NCBI GenBank assembly: GCA_035315885.1
Contig: DATFXM010000110.1
Location: forward strand, 1 to 48,696
Direction of reading: 5' to 3'
DNA: 48,696 bases
DNA from: DATFXM01 sp035315885
Lineage (GTDB): Bacteria; Acidobacteriota; Blastocatellia; UBA7656
The position numbers and the translations under genes are program-made. Below are positions 23,923 through 32,593 of this stretch, in pieces; the first letter of the stretch is position 1; each line of letters opens with the position of its first letter. The notes under the pieces were generated by a model. The model saw only the letters and a list, made by a program, of their open reading frames with translations, was not told the origin of the DNA and searched no databases.

Positions 23923-26900
23923 ATGACTGGTCCCCTGAGCACTGCGCAGCAATACCTCGAGAAGGGTCTGTCCTTTTACAATAAAGGCTGGCTCGACGAA
24001 GCAATTAACAGCTTCCGCATGGCAATCCAGATGCGCGAGAGCAGCTTTCCGCGAGCATACTATCAGCTCGCCCGCGCGCTTCTCGATGCTGGCGACACGC
24101 AAGGGGCTATCGAAGCGCTTCGTACGTCAATCACTCAGCAACCCGAAAACCCGGACGCCTATTACAGCCTCGGACTCACACTCGGTCGCCTGGGCAATTA
24201 TACCGAAGCCGTAGACGCCTACAACAAAGCGATCGAACAGCGAGGTGGCAATCATCCCTGGGCTTATCACAACCTGGGAATCGCGCTCTCTCGTCGCGGC
24301 GAATTCGCGCAGGCCGCCGACGCGTTCAATCGAGCAATTCAACAGCGCAACGGCGAATTCCCCAAGGCCTGGCACCACCTCGGTGTCGCGCTCGCAAGGC
24401 AAGGCGAGCTGGATCGAGCCGCCGCCGCATTTCGCAAGGCGGTCCAACAGCGCCAGGGCAGCTACCCCGACACTCACTTCGAACTTGGCCGAGTCCTGCT
24501 TGAAAAAGATGACCTCAAAGGTGCGGCCGAGGAGATGCGAGCGGCGATAGCTCAACGACGCGGCGGATTTCCTCAGGCTCACTTCGAGTTGAGTCGCGCA
24601 ATGTTCGCCCTCGGCGAGCTCGACGAAGCGATCGCCGAAGCCCGCAAGGCAATAGCCGAGCAAACCGTTTTCCCCGAAGCTCGGTACGCATTGGGTCGAG
24701 CCTTGGCGCGGCGCGGCGACCTGAAAGAATCAATCGACTCTTATCGCGCGGCCATCACCGAACGGGACCACTTCCCTTGGGCGTATCACAATCTGGGCAC
24801 CGCTCTGGCTCGGCTGGGCAATCTGCATGAGGCGGTGGACGCTTATCGAAAAGCCATCGACCAGAATCCCCAGTTTCCCCGCGCTCACTATGACCTCGGG
24901 CTTGCGCTTCAAAGCATGGGTCAAACCGAAAATGCCGCTCAGGAGTTTGAAGCAGCCATACAGCTACGGGCGGGCAACTTCGCCGACGCGCATTACGAGC
25001 TGGGAAGGATTCATCTGTCCCAGGAGAAACTCGACCTGGCGGTTGCGTCATTCAAGACCGCGGTATCCCAGAACCCGAATTTCCCCGAAGCGCACCACGA
25101 CCTGGGTCTTGCACAGCAGCAGAACGGAAACGTGAAAGACGCGGTCGAGGAGTTTCGCACTGCAATCGCGCAACGCGACGGCGAGTTTGCAAAAGCCCAT
25201 CACAACCTGGGATTCGCACTGAGCGAGCTTGGATCGTACGCCGACGCGGCTGCAGCCTTCCGCGAAGCGATCAGCCAGCAGCCGATCTTTCCACGCGCCT
25301 ATCGCAATCTCGGCCGGACCTTGTACCGGATGGGAGATTTAGACGGTTCAATTCAGGCACTCAGGACTGCGCTTGATCAGCGCGACGGCGAATTCGCTGA
25401 AGCCTACCACGACCTGGGACTCGCCTACTTCAGCAAGGGACAGTTGGACGAATCCATCGGCGCGCAGCGGAAGGCGCTCGAGCAGTCAAAGGAATTCGCC
25501 GAAGCATTCTTCTGGCTGGGCACCGCCTACAACGCCAAGGGCGAGGTCGACGAGGCGATAGAGGCATACCAGGGAGCCATCATCAACCGGCGAGGCCCGT
25601 ATCCGGAGGCGCACTACAACCTCGGTCTTGCTCATGCGCGGCTGGGACAATTGGACAAAGCGATCGAAGCTTATCGAGCGGCGCTGTCGGAGAACGAGAA
25701 GTATCCCGCTGCTCACTACAGTCTGGGCGCAGCATTGCTCGACAGTGGCAAGGTCGAGGAGTCGATTACCGAGTTCAGGCGGGCGCTGGAACTGAACGAG
25801 GCCTTGCCCTGGGCGCATCACCGGCTTGGCGTAGCGCTCTATCAGATGGGCCAGCTCGAAGAGTCCATCGCTGAGTTGCGCCGTTCGATTGCGTTGCAGC
25901 CGGTGTTCCCCGAAGCTTATCTGAACCTCGCTCGATCGCTGTTCGACTACGGCGATCTCACCGGGGTCGTCGACACGTGCGACAAAGTTATCGCAGCTCA
26001 CGGCAACGAATTCCCGCAAGCCCATCACGCGAAGGGCCGCGCCCTATACGAGCTCGGGGATCTTGACGAGGCGATGGCGGCGTTCGCCAAAGCGCTTGCG
26101 GCCGATCCATCGGTGGCCGAAGTCCATCGCGACCTTGGGAGAGTTCTCTACGACATCGGCGACCTCGATTCGGCGATCGCATCGTATCGCGCGGCGATCG
26201 AGCGACGTACCGATTTCCCGCTCGCGCATCACGATCTTGGGCTAGCGCTGTACGAAGCGGGCGCCCTCGAAGAGGCTGCGGCGAGTCTGCGTCGCGCGAC
26301 CGCCGGGTTCAAAGACGGATTCCCGTCCGCGTGGCACAACCTTGGTGTCACGTTGTATGACCTGGGAGAAATCGATGACGCAGTCACTGCGTATCGAACT
26401 GCAATCGAGCAACGTGGCGGCCGCTACGCTGAAGCTCATTACAACCTCGGCAATGCCCTCTACGCTCGCGGGGAAGTAGAAGACGCAGTGAGTGCATATG
26501 AAACTGCGATCGAGCAGCAGAGAGGCAATTTCCCCGACGCGCACCGGAACCTCGGCAACGCTCTTGCCCGTCTTGGTGATCTGGAGCGCGCTGCCGAAAC
26601 GCTCAAGCAGGCAATCGCGCAGGGTGATTCAGCGGCGGATGCGCACCATGATCTGGGAATCGTGCTTTACGGGCGGGGACAACTTAGCGATGCGATAGCC
26701 GAGTTCAGGCAGGCGCTCGAGCTTCGCGAAGGCAACGACCCCGAAGCTCACCGCAGTCTTGGCCGCGCGCTTTATGAATCCGGGGAACTCGAAGCAGCCC
26801 GCGCTGAGCTAATAATCGCAATCAACCAGCGCGAGGGCGAGGCTCAGAAGCGTGAGCCCGAACCCGCAACGGGAAAACGAAAGAAGGGCGACACGGGCGA

Positions 26901-27654
26901 GGAAGAGAGGCAGGCGCGGAAGGCGGCGGTTCGTCCGGCATTTCCAGAAGCGCACCTCGACCTCGGCCGCGTACTGTACGATCTCGGTCGGAGCGATGAA
27001 GCAATAGAGCAGTTCCGGGTGGCTATACAGCAGCACGAGCCGTTTCCGCGCGCCCACTATGAGCTTGGACGCGCGCTCATACGGGCCGGCAGACTGTCAG
27101 AGGCGATGGACCAGCTCAAGCTCGCGATAGACCAGCAGGCTGGAGTGTTTGCAGAGGCACATTTCCAGATGGGGCTGTTGTTGTCGAGGCAGGGCAACGC
27201 GGACACCGCGCTGGATTCGTATCAGATGGCCATCAAGCAATCGGGAGGCGTTTACCCGGAGGCCTACTACTATATGGGTCTCGATCATGTTCGGACGCGC
27301 AACATCGAAGCGGCTGTGGCGGCCTATCGCAAGGCAATCGAGCAGCGCGGCGGATATTACCCCGAGGCGCATCAGGATCTAGGTCGAGTGCTGTACGCGA
27401 TGGGAGAACTGGAAGCAGCAAACGAAGAGTACTCGATTGCGGTTCGTCAGAGGTCAGCCAATGCGGCAACCGCCGGTGGTGGGAATGGAGCGCCGCGCGG
27501 CGAGACAGCTACGATCAAGCCGAAGAAGCAGACTCGGGAGATGACCACCGAAGAAATCGGGGCGGCACTTCGTCAGGCTCCGGCGGCGGCGGACACCGGT
27601 AGAACCCAGGAATTGGGCTCGTTCACCACGCGCCCGGAAAAAGAAGAGAAGTAA
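23923..27654 (+). CDS. Giant tetratricopeptide-repeat protein
   Basis: A 1243-aa protein made almost wholly of more than thirty TPR units of 34-37 residues. The consensus is near AHYDLGLALYxxGxLDEAIxxYRxAIEQRxxxFPE. Many units carry an extra QRGG/QRDG turn before the next helix. Such solenoids bind partner proteins. It has no signal peptide or membrane helix, so it is probably cytoplasmic. A charged insert at residues about 973-1005 (KREPEPATGKRKKGDTGEEE) breaks the regular spacing, and the last 75 residues are non-repeat, ending RTQELGSFTTRPEKEEK. Neighbouring units are highly alike, so recent internal duplication is likely. An AGGAG precedes the ATG, behind a structured leader. Partner unknown. 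Confidence 0.9.
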   Translation: MTGPLSTAQQYLEKGLSFYNKGWLDEAINSFRMAIQMRESSFPRAYYQLARALLDAGDTQGAIEALRTSITQQPENPDAYYSLGLTLGRLGNYTEAVDAYNKAIEQRGGNHPWAYHNLGIALSRRGEFAQAADAFNRAIQQRNGEFPKAWHHLGVALARQGELDRAAAAFRKAVQQRQGSYPDTHFELGRVLLEKDDLKGAAEEMRAAIAQRRGGFPQAHFELSRAMFALGELDEAIAEARKAIAEQTVFPEARYALGRALARRGDLKESIDSYRAAITERDHFPWAYHNLGTALARLGNLHEAVDAYRKAIDQNPQFPRAHYDLGLALQSMGQTENAAQEFEAAIQLRAGNFADAHYELGRIHLSQEKLDLAVASFKTAVSQNPNFPEAHHDLGLAQQQNGNVKDAVEEFRTAIAQRDGEFAKAHHNLGFALSELGSYADAAAAFREAISQQPIFPRAYRNLGRTLYRMGDLDGSIQALRTALDQRDGEFAEAYHDLGLAYFSKGQLDESIGAQRKALEQSKEFAEAFFWLGTAYNAKGEVDEAIEAYQGAIINRRGPYPEAHYNLGLAHARLGQLDKAIEAYRAALSENEKYPAAHYSLGAALLDSGKVEESITEFRRALELNEALPWAHHRLGVALYQMGQLEESIAELRRSIALQPVFPEAYLNLARSLFDYGDLTGVVDTCDKVIAAHGNEFPQAHHAKGRALYELGDLDEAMAAFAKALAADPSVAEVHRDLGRVLYDIGDLDSAIASYRAAIERRTDFPLAHHDLGLALYEAGALEEAAASLRRATAGFKDGFPSAWHNLGVTLYDLGEIDDAVTAYRTAIEQRGGRYAEAHYNLGNALYARGEVEDAVSAYETAIEQQRGNFPDAHRNLGNALARLGDLERAAETLKQAIAQGDSAADAHHDLGIVLYGRGQLSDAIAEFRQALELREGNDPEAHRSLGRALYESGELEAARAELIIAINQREGEAQKREPEPATGKRKKGDTGEEERQARKAAVRPAFPEAHLDLGRVLYDLGRSDEAIEQFRVAIQQHEPFPRAHYELGRALIRAGRLSEAMDQLKLAIDQQAGVFAEAHFQMGLLLSRQGNADTALDSYQMAIKQSGGVYPEAYYYMGLDHVRTRNIEAAVAAYRKAIEQRGGYYPEAHQDLGRVLYAMGELEAANEEYSIAVRQRSANAATAGGGNGAPRGETATIKPKKQTREMTTEEIGAALRQAPAAADTGRTQELGSFTTRPEKEEK

Positions 27655-27765
27655 CGGCGAAGAAATGCCGAAGGGGCGAATGGGCTACGCGGAGACGCGC
27701 CGGGAGCGCTCTTTTGGGTTTTGCAACGCAACGCAGCAACAAACCCACTGAAACAGAAGAATGAT

Positions 27766-27838
27766 GCCCTCCGTCAGGAGGGCTCTGTTTATAGAAACAC
27801 GATTGGAATCAGAATGACGCCCTCCGTCGGGAGGGCGT
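27766..27838. repeat. Paired REP-like hairpins between convergent genes
   Basis: Two copies of a short palindrome sit between the convergent TPR and secreted-protein genes: GCCCTCC/GGAGGGC at 27766-27783 (loop GTCA) and ACGCCCTCC/GGAGGGCGT at 27817-27838 (loop GTCG). They are separated by 33 bases and both carry CCTCCGTC at the loop. They could act as a two-way terminator or belong to a dispersed REP family. Confidence 0.6.
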
Positions 27839-27851
27839 ACTTGTAGCACCT

Positions 27852-28571
27852 CTATTGTCGCTTCTTTGCAGTAAACGTCGCTTCTCCCAGATCGCCAAGT
27901 GCGGCCGTACCCTTCATCGAGTTGCCGTCTACTTTACCGTTGTACACTATCGTCAAGTCCTGTCCCTGAAAATTTACTTTGATGGTGAACTTCGCGTCCG
28001 TCCCCTTTACCGTGCCCGTGACCGGCGCTTCCCCAAGCTGACCCTTGTAATGACCGGTCAGGTTTTCACCGTCCTGTTTGAAGGTGAACACCGGCGTCCC
28101 GGTACCGCCCGCAGTCTCCACCTGAAAATCCCACGTGCCGGTTATATTGGTAGCTCCGCTGGGTTGCGAGGAACCGCCACCGGCAGGCGCCGCAGCCCCT
28201 TCCTTGTGGGGAACCGCCGACCAGGAACCGGAAGCAAATCCTCCGAAGTCCGCGTCACCCTTCATCGAGTCTTTATCGACCTTCCCGGTGTACGTGAAAA
28301 TCATGTCCTGACCCTGGATTTTGGCGGTCATTTTGATGGTGATGTCGCTGCCTTTTAGCTCAATACTATCGATCGGACGCTCGCCGTTGGGTCCCTTGAG
28401 CGCACCCGAGAGTTTGTCTCCTTCCTTCTTTATGACGAGCAGCACGTCTCGTTTGCCTTGGGGCGATTCGATGGACATGTCCCAGCTCCCGGCGACCGAC
28501 GGCCCCTGCGCAAGCGCCGATGTTGAGAGCAGCAGGACACTGAATGCACTAACAGCTAGCATCTTTTTCAT
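27852..28571 (-). CDS. Secreted protein with two tandem beta-barrel-like repeats
   Basis: A 239-aa protein with a clean signal peptide (MKKMLAVSAFSVLLLSTSALAQ). The rest is a tandem duplication of about 85 residues joined by a Gly/Ala/Ser linker (AAAPAGGGSSQPSGA). The copies align: VAGSWDMSIESPQGKRDVLLVIKKEGDKLSGALKG against ITGTWDFQVETAGGTGTPVFTFKQDGENLTGHYKG, and IFTYTGKVDKDSMKGDADFG against TIVYNGKVDGNSMKGTAALG. The pattern resembles lipocalin/avidin-like barrels; ligand unknown. The ATG lies 24 bases after the sigma-54 activator gene, with a GGAGG, so the two are probably cotranscribed. Confidence 0.75.
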   Translation of the reverse strand: MKKMLAVSAFSVLLLSTSALAQGPSVAGSWDMSIESPQGKRDVLLVIKKEGDKLSGALKGPNGERPIDSIELKGSDITIKMTAKIQGQDMIFTYTGKVDKDSMKGDADFGGFASGSWSAVPHKEGAAAPAGGGSSQPSGATNITGTWDFQVETAGGTGTPVFTFKQDGENLTGHYKGQLGEAPVTGTVKGTDAKFTIKVNFQGQDLTIVYNGKVDGNSMKGTAALGDLGEATFTAKKRQ

Positions 28572-28595
28572 CTTGTTAGCCTCCGCTTCTGATGT

Positions 28596-30662
28596 TTACT
28601 GGTTGATTTCTTCGTGATTGTATTTTTGTAGTTTCCGGTAAAGCGTCTTTCGCCCGATTCCAAGGATCTGGGCGGCCCGGGTCCGATCCCCGCGAGTGTA
28701 GGCGAGCGTCTGCAGGATCATCCTCTTCTCCAGCTCATCCATAGTCGAACCGACTTCGACTTCAATCGTCTTGCTGGCCTCGGCGCCTTGCACCGCGTGA
28801 GGTAAATCGTCGATACCGATCATGCGACCCTGTGCCACTATCACCGCTCGCTCGATCGCGTTCTCCAGTTCGCGAACGTTGCCCGGCCACTCGTAGCGGC
28901 GAAGCCAGGCCATCGCTTTCTTTGTTATGCCGGTGATGCTCTTGTTGGACCGCTTCTTGTAGATCTCCAGAAAGTGCGTCGCGAGCAGCGGGATGTCCTC
29001 GCGCCTCTCGCGCAACGGCGGCAGCTTGATCGGATAAACATTCAATCGGTAGAAAAGATCACGACGGAATCGGCCATCCTGCACCGCTTGTTCCAGGTCA
29101 ACATTCGATGCGGCAATCACGCGGACGTCGGTCTTGATGACCTCGTTGCCGCCAACTCGCGAGAACTCTCCGTTCTGCAGAACTCGAAGCAGACGCACCT
29201 GCGCCGAGAGCGACAGCTCGCCAACTTCATCCAGGAAGAGAGTGCCGGTGTTGGCTTCCTCAAACTTGCCGATGCGACGGCTGCGCGCGTCGGTAAAAGC
29301 GCCTTTCTCATGCCCAAACAACTCGGACTCCAGAAGCGTCTCCGGGATCGCGCCGCAGTTGATCTTTACGTAGGGTTTGTCGGCGCGCGACGAGCGTGAC
29401 TGGATCAGGTCCGCCATCATTTCCTTGCCGCTGCCGGATTCTCCCTGCAACAGCACGGTGGTGTAGCTGTCCGCCACATAAGCGGCCATCTGAACGCACC
29501 GCATGACGTTGTCGCTCTTGCCTACAAAGCCCGCGACTGGTTGTTCACTCTGCGCGTGCTCGAGCTCTCGCCTGAGTCTTATCACCTCGGCCGACAATCG
29601 AGCCTTCGAAATAGCAATGGCAAGCTGATCAGCGATGCCCAGCGCGAGGTCGGTATCTTCTTTTCGAAACATCTGCTGGGGCTCTGTCCACAAGAGCACC
29701 ATCGCACCGAATATCTTCTCGTCGACGATGATCGGCACGATTATCGCGGCGCCCGCCGAGAGGACATCCGAGAGAAACGCCCTGGCGTACTCGTGTTGAT
29801 CCGGCCCCAGAATCTTGAGCATCTGTCCGCGGCCAACCGTCTTTGGGACCAGTTCGAGTATCGGGAATTTCAGAGACGGCCGCTTCAGCACTTCCGACGG
29901 ACTCATACCGGCAGTTCGGAGATTGGTGAAGTGAATTTCGCTGTTTGTCGGATCGAGCACCGCCAGGCACGCGGCGCGGATTTGCAGCAGTTCTACGGCG
30001 CGATCGAGGATTCGTCCGGTCACCTCGTCGAAATCAGAACCGGTGTTTATGTCGTTGGCTATATCCAGAAGCACTTTGTTGATGTGTGCTTCTCTCTCCT
30101 TCTCCGAATAGATATGAGTGTAGCGATAGCCGATTGCGATTTGTTGCGCGAGACTTCGGACGAAATGGATCTCGTCCTCGTTCCAGACGTAATGTTCCCG
30201 GCAATGATGCAGACCGATCATGCCCAGGAGGTGAAGGTTGAAGGTTATGGGCACGATCAGAACCGACTTGCTGCTGCCGAAGGCTTCGACGAGTCGCTGC
30301 AGAGCCGGCGACAGATCGGCCACTGCGGTATCGCTGATCGCCAGCGGATCATAGAGGTCGATGCTCTCGTGGAGACGTTCGAGATCCACTCGGACCTCGA
30401 AATTCAGGAGAGAGGGTAACTCGCGATCATCGACTGCCCGGTACTCGTGGGTGATGCGAAGTCGTCCTTCAGGCGACACGGTGATTACGTCACAGCGGTC
30501 CACCTGCATCATCTTGCCGACTTCAGTGACGGTAGCCTGGAGAAAATGATCGAGGTTTATGACGGAGAAGGTTTCAGAACCGATGCGGCTGAGGATGGCT
30601 TCACGAGCTTCGTGCAACTTCAACTTGCGCTCGAGCGCTTCTCGATCGGGGGTGCTTGTCAT
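28596..30662 (-). CDS. Sigma-54-dependent transcriptional activator with GAF sensors
   Basis: A 688-aa protein with two N-terminal GAF domains (about residues 20-175 and 200-350), a AAA+ domain (about 370-600) and a Fis-type helix-turn-helix at the end (RMILQTLAYTRGDRTRAAQILGIGRKTLYRKLQKY). The Walker A GESGSGKE is near residue 406 and the sigma-54 contact motif GAFTDA near 453. GTLFLDEVGELSLSAQVRLLRVLQ is the Walker B region, and the arginine-finger region FRRDLFYRLNVYPIKLPPLRER follows. This is NorR/FhlA-like architecture, with GAF domains sensing a small molecule or gas. The target promoters are unknown; I found no convincing -24/-12 site in the window. The gene has its own sigma-70-like promoter. 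Confidence 0.93.
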   Translation of the reverse strand: MTSTPDREALERKLKLHEAREAILSRIGSETFSVINLDHFLQATVTEVGKMMQVDRCDVITVSPEGRLRITHEYRAVDDRELPSLLNFEVRVDLERLHESIDLYDPLAISDTAVADLSPALQRLVEAFGSSKSVLIVPITFNLHLLGMIGLHHCREHYVWNEDEIHFVRSLAQQIAIGYRYTHIYSEKEREAHINKVLLDIANDINTGSDFDEVTGRILDRAVELLQIRAACLAVLDPTNSEIHFTNLRTAGMSPSEVLKRPSLKFPILELVPKTVGRGQMLKILGPDQHEYARAFLSDVLSAGAAIIVPIIVDEKIFGAMVLLWTEPQQMFRKEDTDLALGIADQLAIAISKARLSAEVIRLRRELEHAQSEQPVAGFVGKSDNVMRCVQMAAYVADSYTTVLLQGESGSGKEMMADLIQSRSSRADKPYVKINCGAIPETLLESELFGHEKGAFTDARSRRIGKFEEANTGTLFLDEVGELSLSAQVRLLRVLQNGEFSRVGGNEVIKTDVRVIAASNVDLEQAVQDGRFRRDLFYRLNVYPIKLPPLRERREDIPLLATHFLEIYKKRSNKSITGITKKAMAWLRRYEWPGNVRELENAIERAVIVAQGRMIGIDDLPHAVQGAEASKTIEVEVGSTMDELEKRMILQTLAYTRGDRTRAAQILGIGRKTLYRKLQKYNHEEINQ

Positions 30663-30728
30663 CGTTCATCCGCGCGAAGATCAATCGGTTCCAGCAAGCA
30701 GTACTGAATTGCCTGATACGAAACACGA

Positions 30729-30757
30729 ATTATCAGTTATTCACCGCGCGTGTTCAA
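30729..30757 (-). promoter_or_regulatory. Sigma-70-like promoter of the sigma-54 activator gene
   Basis: On the minus strand TTGAAC (30752-30757) and GATAAT (30729-30734) are spaced 17 bases, about 65 bases before the ATG at 30662. It lies downstream of the subtilase gene end, so the activator can be expressed separately. Confidence 0.5.
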
Positions 30758-30774
30758 GCCGCAGACACACTCTC

Positions 30775-32532
30775 TTAACGTGTGTACGTAAGCGTGCCGC
30801 TCTCGCCACCGTCGGGATTGCGGAGTTTGATTGGCACAGCAACTCCGACAGGAAACTCGCTCTTCGGTACGTTCAGCTTGAACGAAGAGAGATCGTCGGC
30901 CGCGGGCTTTGCTTCGAACGACTTCGTGCCGACAATCACCTGCATCCCTAGTTGAATGTTTGAACCGTTGACCACGAGCTTCCCGGAGCCTTTCTTGTAC
31001 TTGAACGATGCGAAGACCGGAGGTACGAGGTGTATCTCAGCGATCAGAGCGCCATTCGCATCAAGCCGGGCGCCGTCGATCACCAACTGTTGAAGCGAAT
31101 CGATCTTCTGCGCGCCGTCTAAGATCCTCTTCTTGATCAGAGCGGCGGTCTCGGTCGGATGAAGACTCTTAACCAGCGAGGCCACTCCTGAAACATAAGC
31201 CGTTGACGGTGAAGTGCCGGTCACCCGATTGTACCAATCACGAGGATCGGCGCTGTCGGAGCAGTCGGCACAGTTGCCGTGAGCGCGCGTAGTCAGGATC
31301 GACACTCCCGGCGCGGCAATGTGCACGCTGTGCGGGCCAAATCCGCCATCCGAGATGGAAGGAATAAATGAGTGCCAGATGAAGTCGTTGTAGTCGGAAG
31401 CCGCCACTATGATTTCGTTTGGCAACTGATACGCGCCGGGATAAACCTTGCTGTAGTCGAGATTGAACCCGTCGTTTCCCGCAGCGCACACCAGCAATGC
31501 GCCCGCATCGTTTGCCGCTTCGACCGCTTCTTTCAAAGCTTGGGATTCTGCCGGAGTCACCTGGTCCGGACGCAGCAGAGTTCTCCAGCTAGCGTTGATT
31601 ATCGACGCACCCATTGCGATTGAGTAAAGGATCGCACTCGCTGCATCGGCTACGGTTGCTTCGATGTCGTCCGGCGATGGCCCGGTGCGTCTGAAGAATT
31701 TCACCGGCAAGATCTTCGAACGCGAGACACCTGAGATCCCGATCATATTGTCCCAGCCCGCGCCGATGATCCCTGACATCTGCGTGCCGTGACCAGTTAC
31801 GTCCGAAACATCGCCATTGTGGTCGGCTACGTTATAGCCATGAACGTCGTCTACGTACCCGTTGTGGTCGTCGTCAATTCCGTTGTCCGGAATCTCGCCC
31901 GGATTGGTGTAGATGCTTCCCTGGAGGTCGGGATGACTTGCATCGATGCCGGTGTCGGTGACCGCCACCAGCACATCTGGACTGCCCAGGGTGATGTCCC
32001 ATGCCGCATACGCCTTGATATCGGCGTTGGTCGTGGCCTCATCGCCTGCGACATTCCAGCCTTGATTCAATAAGGCCCACTGATCATAGAACGCGGGATC
32101 GTTAGGAAATGAAGCGGTCTCGACGCGGTAATTCGGTTCAGCGTATTCGACGTCGTCTCGCTGTTGAAGCTGGCCAACCGCCGCAGCAACGTCAGCGCCG
32201 TTGCCAAGCTTGAGTAGAAAGATCCTGTCCAGACCTCGCGACTCGACTATTTCCTTTACTCGAGGCTTCAGCGTCGAAGGCGCCAGAGAGGAAACGATAG
32301 GCTCGCCGGTTCCTGCGGTTTTCAACCTGACGGATCGCGAAAGGATCTTCGCTCGCTCGATTAGATTCAACGCGTCGGCAGCCGAAGACGATGGCTTCAG
32401 CTTGACTATGACTTCACCCGGCTCGAAATTCTGGCTTACCGGCAGCCGGCTCGCGGAGCTGTTTCGGCTCAGCGGTCCGAAGACGCCGATAAGTACAAGA
32501 ATAGTGAGCGAAACGGGCAGAAGCTTTTTCAT
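30775..32532 (-). CDS. Secreted S8 subtilisin-family serine peptidase
   Basis: A 585-aa protein with an N-terminal signal peptide (LPVSLTILVLIGVFG) and a fervidolysin-like prodomain (FEPGEVIVKLKPSSS, then DDVEYAEPNYRV). The catalytic triad is D193 (VTDTGIDASHPDL), H248 (GHGTQMSG) and S441 (GTSPSTAYVSG); N313 is the likely oxyanion residue. The serine motif has SPSTAYV in place of the usual SMAxPxV. Residues about 495-585 form an IPT/TIG-like domain (VPPVFASFKYKKGSGKLVVN). CADCSDSADP before the serine may bind metal or form a disulfide. It likely acts outside the cytoplasm on proteins. It is transcribed in the same direction as the activator but has a separate context. Confidence 0.9.
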   Translation of the reverse strand: MKKLLPVSLTILVLIGVFGPLSRNSSASRLPVSQNFEPGEVIVKLKPSSSAADALNLIERAKILSRSVRLKTAGTGEPIVSSLAPSTLKPRVKEIVESRGLDRIFLLKLGNGADVAAAVGQLQQRDDVEYAEPNYRVETASFPNDPAFYDQWALLNQGWNVAGDEATTNADIKAYAAWDITLGSPDVLVAVTDTGIDASHPDLQGSIYTNPGEIPDNGIDDDHNGYVDDVHGYNVADHNGDVSDVTGHGTQMSGIIGAGWDNMIGISGVSRSKILPVKFFRRTGPSPDDIEATVADAASAILYSIAMGASIINASWRTLLRPDQVTPAESQALKEAVEAANDAGALLVCAAGNDGFNLDYSKVYPGAYQLPNEIIVAASDYNDFIWHSFIPSISDGGFGPHSVHIAAPGVSILTTRAHGNCADCSDSADPRDWYNRVTGTSPSTAYVSGVASLVKSLHPTETAALIKKRILDGAQKIDSLQQLVIDGARLDANGALIAEIHLVPPVFASFKYKKGSGKLVVNGSNIQLGMQVIVGTKSFEAKPAADDLSSFKLNVPKSEFPVGVAVPIKLRNPDGGESGTLTYTR

Positions 32533-32593
32533 AAAGCAGACTCTGCTTATACCCGAAGGCGCACTCTTTTTTCAACACAATAAATATTAAGGA

